A stretch of 64,000 bases of DNA from Mycobacterium sp. AT1 (GTDB lineage Bacteria > Actinomycetota > Actinomycetes > Mycobacteriales > Mycobacteriaceae). Position numbers and translations under genes: made by a program. The stretch covers positions 124,001 through 188,000 of the forward strand of contig NZ_MVOC01000002.1 of NCBI RefSeq assembly GCF_002043095.1, given 5' to 3'. The notes under the pieces were generated by a model. The model was not told where the DNA came from, searched no databases, and saw only the letters and a program-made list of their open reading frames with translations. Positions 62,606-64,000 of this stretch are shown here, piece after piece. Position 1 is the first letter of the stretch. The number at the start of each line of letters is the position of its first letter.

Positions 62606-63511
62606 TTATGATTCGATGTGCTTCTCAAGGAAGGCAGCGAGACTTGCGGTCAGCAGGTCGGGACTTTCGTCCGGGATGAAGTGCCCGGCGTCGAGTTCCT
62701 CTACCGTGAAGGAGCCGTCGATGTAGGGGGCCCAGACTTCGTCGACGACGAACTCCCGTTTCATCAGGCCACGCTTTCCCCAAATCAAGTGGGTGGGGCA
62801 GGTGACTCTCACCCCTGCGCTGCGTGCTTGTCGGTCATCGTGCAGATCGATGGTTGCGCTCGCGCGATAGTCCTCGCACGTGCTGTGAATGCATGCCGGG
62901 TCTGCGAACGTCGACTGGTACTCCGCCAAAGCGTCTCTTGCGAACCCGCGAAGGCTGGTGCGCCCGAAGCCGGTTAGCAGATTGGTCACCCAGTCGTGTG
63001 GCGCGGTCCGCAGCAGCGACTCGGGAAGGCCCGCGGGCTGCGAGAGAAACCACCAGTGGAAGTAGCCGTTCGCAATTGCAGCGTTTACTCGTTCGAAGAC
63101 TTCGACAGTCGGGGCGATGTCGATCAAACACAGTGCCGACACTCGGTGTGGGTGGTCTTGAGCAAGGCGGTGCGCGACACGTGCTCCGCGATCGTGGCCC
63201 ACAACCGAAAAGGTCTCATCGCCAATCTCGTTCATGACTGCTACGACATCGTTTGCCATTGCACGCTTGCTGTAATTCTCGTGGTTGGGCAGCCCGAGCG
63301 GCTTACTGGACTGCCCATACCCGCGCAGGTCCACACACACAACGCGGTACTTCTGAGCCAAGACAGGCGCAACCGCGTGCCAGGCGGCCGAAGTCTGCGG
63401 ATAGCCGTGCAGGAGTACAACGCTCGGCATCTTGTCGCTGCCGCCGCTGACCAGTGCCCGGATATGCACTTCTCCGGTGTCGACTATGCGTTCTCGGAAA
63501 CCGCTGAACAA
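62606..63511 (-). CDS. Fluoroacetate/haloacetate dehalogenase-like alpha/beta hydrolase
   Basis: About 301 residues from a TTG at 63511 preceded by GGAGAGG; the protein then opens (M)FSGFRERIVDTGEVHIRAL, the usual start of this family, whereas the longer frame overlaps the SDR gene. Nucleophile Asp107 sits in VVGHDRGARVAHR, giving Asp-Arg-x-x-Arg (Arg108, Arg111) like fluoroacetate dehalogenase. The His-Trp halide pair is in YFHWWFLSQPAGLPE, an Asp in LIDIAPT, CEDYRASATIDL contains the Tyr, and the catalytic His is in DAGHFIPDESPD. The reaction would be haloacetate plus water to glycolate plus halide. Confidence 0.85.
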   Translation of the reverse strand: MFSGFRERIVDTGEVHIRALVSGGSDKMPSVVLLHGYPQTSAAWHAVAPVLAQKYRVVCVDLRGYGQSSKPLGLPNHENYSKRAMANDVVAVMNEIGDETFSVVGHDRGARVAHRLAQDHPHRVSALCLIDIAPTVEVFERVNAAIANGYFHWWFLSQPAGLPESLLRTAPHDWVTNLLTGFGRTSLRGFARDALAEYQSTFADPACIHSTCEDYRASATIDLHDDRQARSAGVRVTCPTHLIWGKRGLMKREFVVDEVWAPYIDGSFTVEELDAGHFIPDESPDLLTASLAAFLEKHIES

Positions 63512-63584
63512 ATCGAATTCCTCTCCACCGAAATCGCCGACCCTGCCTACGTCACCGATTGCGTTCAGTTCGGTGCTGCCGTCG

Positions 63585-64000
63585 TCAGAGCAGCTGTAAT
63601 CCACCCGCTACCGGAATGACTGCTCCGGTAACGTAATCCATCGACATGAGACCCATAATGGCTTGCGCCACGTCCTCGGGCTTACCGAGTCTCTTTGCAG
63701 GAGCGTTGGTTTCGACGAATGTGCGCAATTCATCCCAGTCATGCGTCAGGGGGGTGTCAATGTATCCCGGCGCTACCGCATTCACACGCACTTCTGGGCC
63801 GCATGCCTTCGCGAGCAGCTCCGTGAGGTGCACGACTCCAGACTTGCTCACTGCGTATGGAATCGAGCTCCCCATGGGCTTCAGGCCTGCCAAGGACGCG
63901 TTGTTGATGATCTGGCCGTGCGTCTGGCGCAGGTGTGGCATAGCTGCCTTGCAGGTGTTCCACACCCCCGTGAGATTCACCGCGATGATCCGGTTCCACA
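63585..64000 (-). CDS. SDR-family oxidoreductase, 5' end outside the window
   Basis: The last 138 residues of an SDR, read from the window edge: WNRIIAVNLTGVWNTCKAAM, INNASLAGLKPMGSSIPYAV with catalytic Tyr-x-x-x-Lys in YAVSKSGVVH, then VNAVAPGYIDTPLTHDW and TGAVIPVAGGLQLL. Its stop lies just upstream of the dehalogenase-like gene in the same operon. It may oxidise or reduce a product of that enzyme. N-terminal cofactor motif is not visible. Confidence 0.85.
   Translation of the reverse strand, partial: WNRIIAVNLTGVWNTCKAAMPHLRQTHGQIINNASLAGLKPMGSSIPYAVSKSGVVHLTELLAKACGPEVRVNAVAPGYIDTPLTHDWDELRTFVETNAPAKRLGKPEDVAQAIMGLMSMDYVTGAVIPVAGGLQLL

Noticed and set aside
1..64000. CRISPR arrays, insertion sequences, tRNA or rRNA genes
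   Set aside because: No regularly spaced direct repeats of 20-40 bases, no transposase-like protein, and no cloverleaf or rRNA-like stretch was noticed on reading. A covariance-model search was not possible here.

Overview
The window is high-GC DNA with dense gene packing, many 4-base ATGA/GTGA stop-start overlaps, GTG/TTG starts behind GGAGG-type ribosome sites, a deazaflavin-type (Ddn-like) reductase, a small secreted protein and many TetR/IclR/MarR regulators. This points to a soil mycobacterium (Mycolicibacterium-like) or a close actinobacterial relative. It is an inference from style and gene content; no rRNA or tRNA gene was seen. Nearly everything is accessory catabolism.

Layout. 0-2.9 kb: end of a small multidrug-resistance pump, an L,D-transpeptidase-like protein, a flavin/F420-type oxidase and an IclR regulator. 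2.9-7.3 kb: an acyl-CoA-type operon (SDR, amidohydrolase, MaoC, CoA ligase) divergent from a MarR gene. 7.3-11.3 kb: a PucR-type regulator divergent from a natural fusion of a Baeyer-Villiger-like monooxygenase and an HSL-type esterase. 11.3-27.8 kb: an aromatic cluster. On the minus strand are a phenol hydroxylase, an alpha/beta hydrolase, a ferredoxin, an EthD protein, a TetR, a P450, a VAO-type oxidase and an SDR. Divergently, on the plus strand, are an intradiol (hydroxyquinol-type) dioxygenase, a maleylacetate reductase, a LigM-like tetrahydrofolate-dependent O-demethylase, a two-component system, purU and folD. A 21-bp palindromic motif recurs in the control regions of this cluster. 28-34.4 kb: a small secreted protein, a Ddn-like protein, a ComA-like protein, and two paralogous alpha/beta hydrolases around an IclR gene, with inverted repeats that may be its operators.

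34.5-44.5 kb: a sugar/polyol-type module (two SDRs, HpcH/HpaI aldolase, zinc dehydrogenase, M24-family enzyme, RbsABC-like ABC transporter) divergent from a GntR/FCD regulator and a TIM-barrel isomerase. 44.6-54.7 kb: the phenylacetate (paa) locus. paaZ-ethD-tetR-tetR reads left and paaABCDE plus beta-oxidation genes reads right, with a TetR-type operator between them. Between paaE and the first enoyl-CoA hydratase sits a 25-codon ORF that joins the N-terminus of a thiolase to its C-terminus, the scar of an in-frame internal deletion. 54.8-60.3 kb: a branched-chain 2-oxoacid dehydrogenase operon with its divergent Lrp/AsnC regulator. 60.3-64 kb: an MHS-type transporter, a hydroxypyruvate-isomerase-like protein, a fluoroacetate/haloacetate dehalogenase-like hydrolase and a partial SDR, plausibly a haloacetate-to-glycolate module.

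How it fits together. The most coherent new proposal is that 8.7-27.8 kb holds a peripheral-to-central route for methoxylated and/or acylated phenols. Aryl-ketone oxidation and ester hydrolysis (the fusion), side-chain oxidation (VAO-type enzyme, SDR), O-demethylation (P450/ferredoxin and/or the LigM-like enzyme, with FolD and PurU clearing the C1 unit) and ring hydroxylation would converge on hydroxyquinol. This would be cleaved to maleylacetate and reduced to 3-oxoadipate. Substrates are inferred, not shown.
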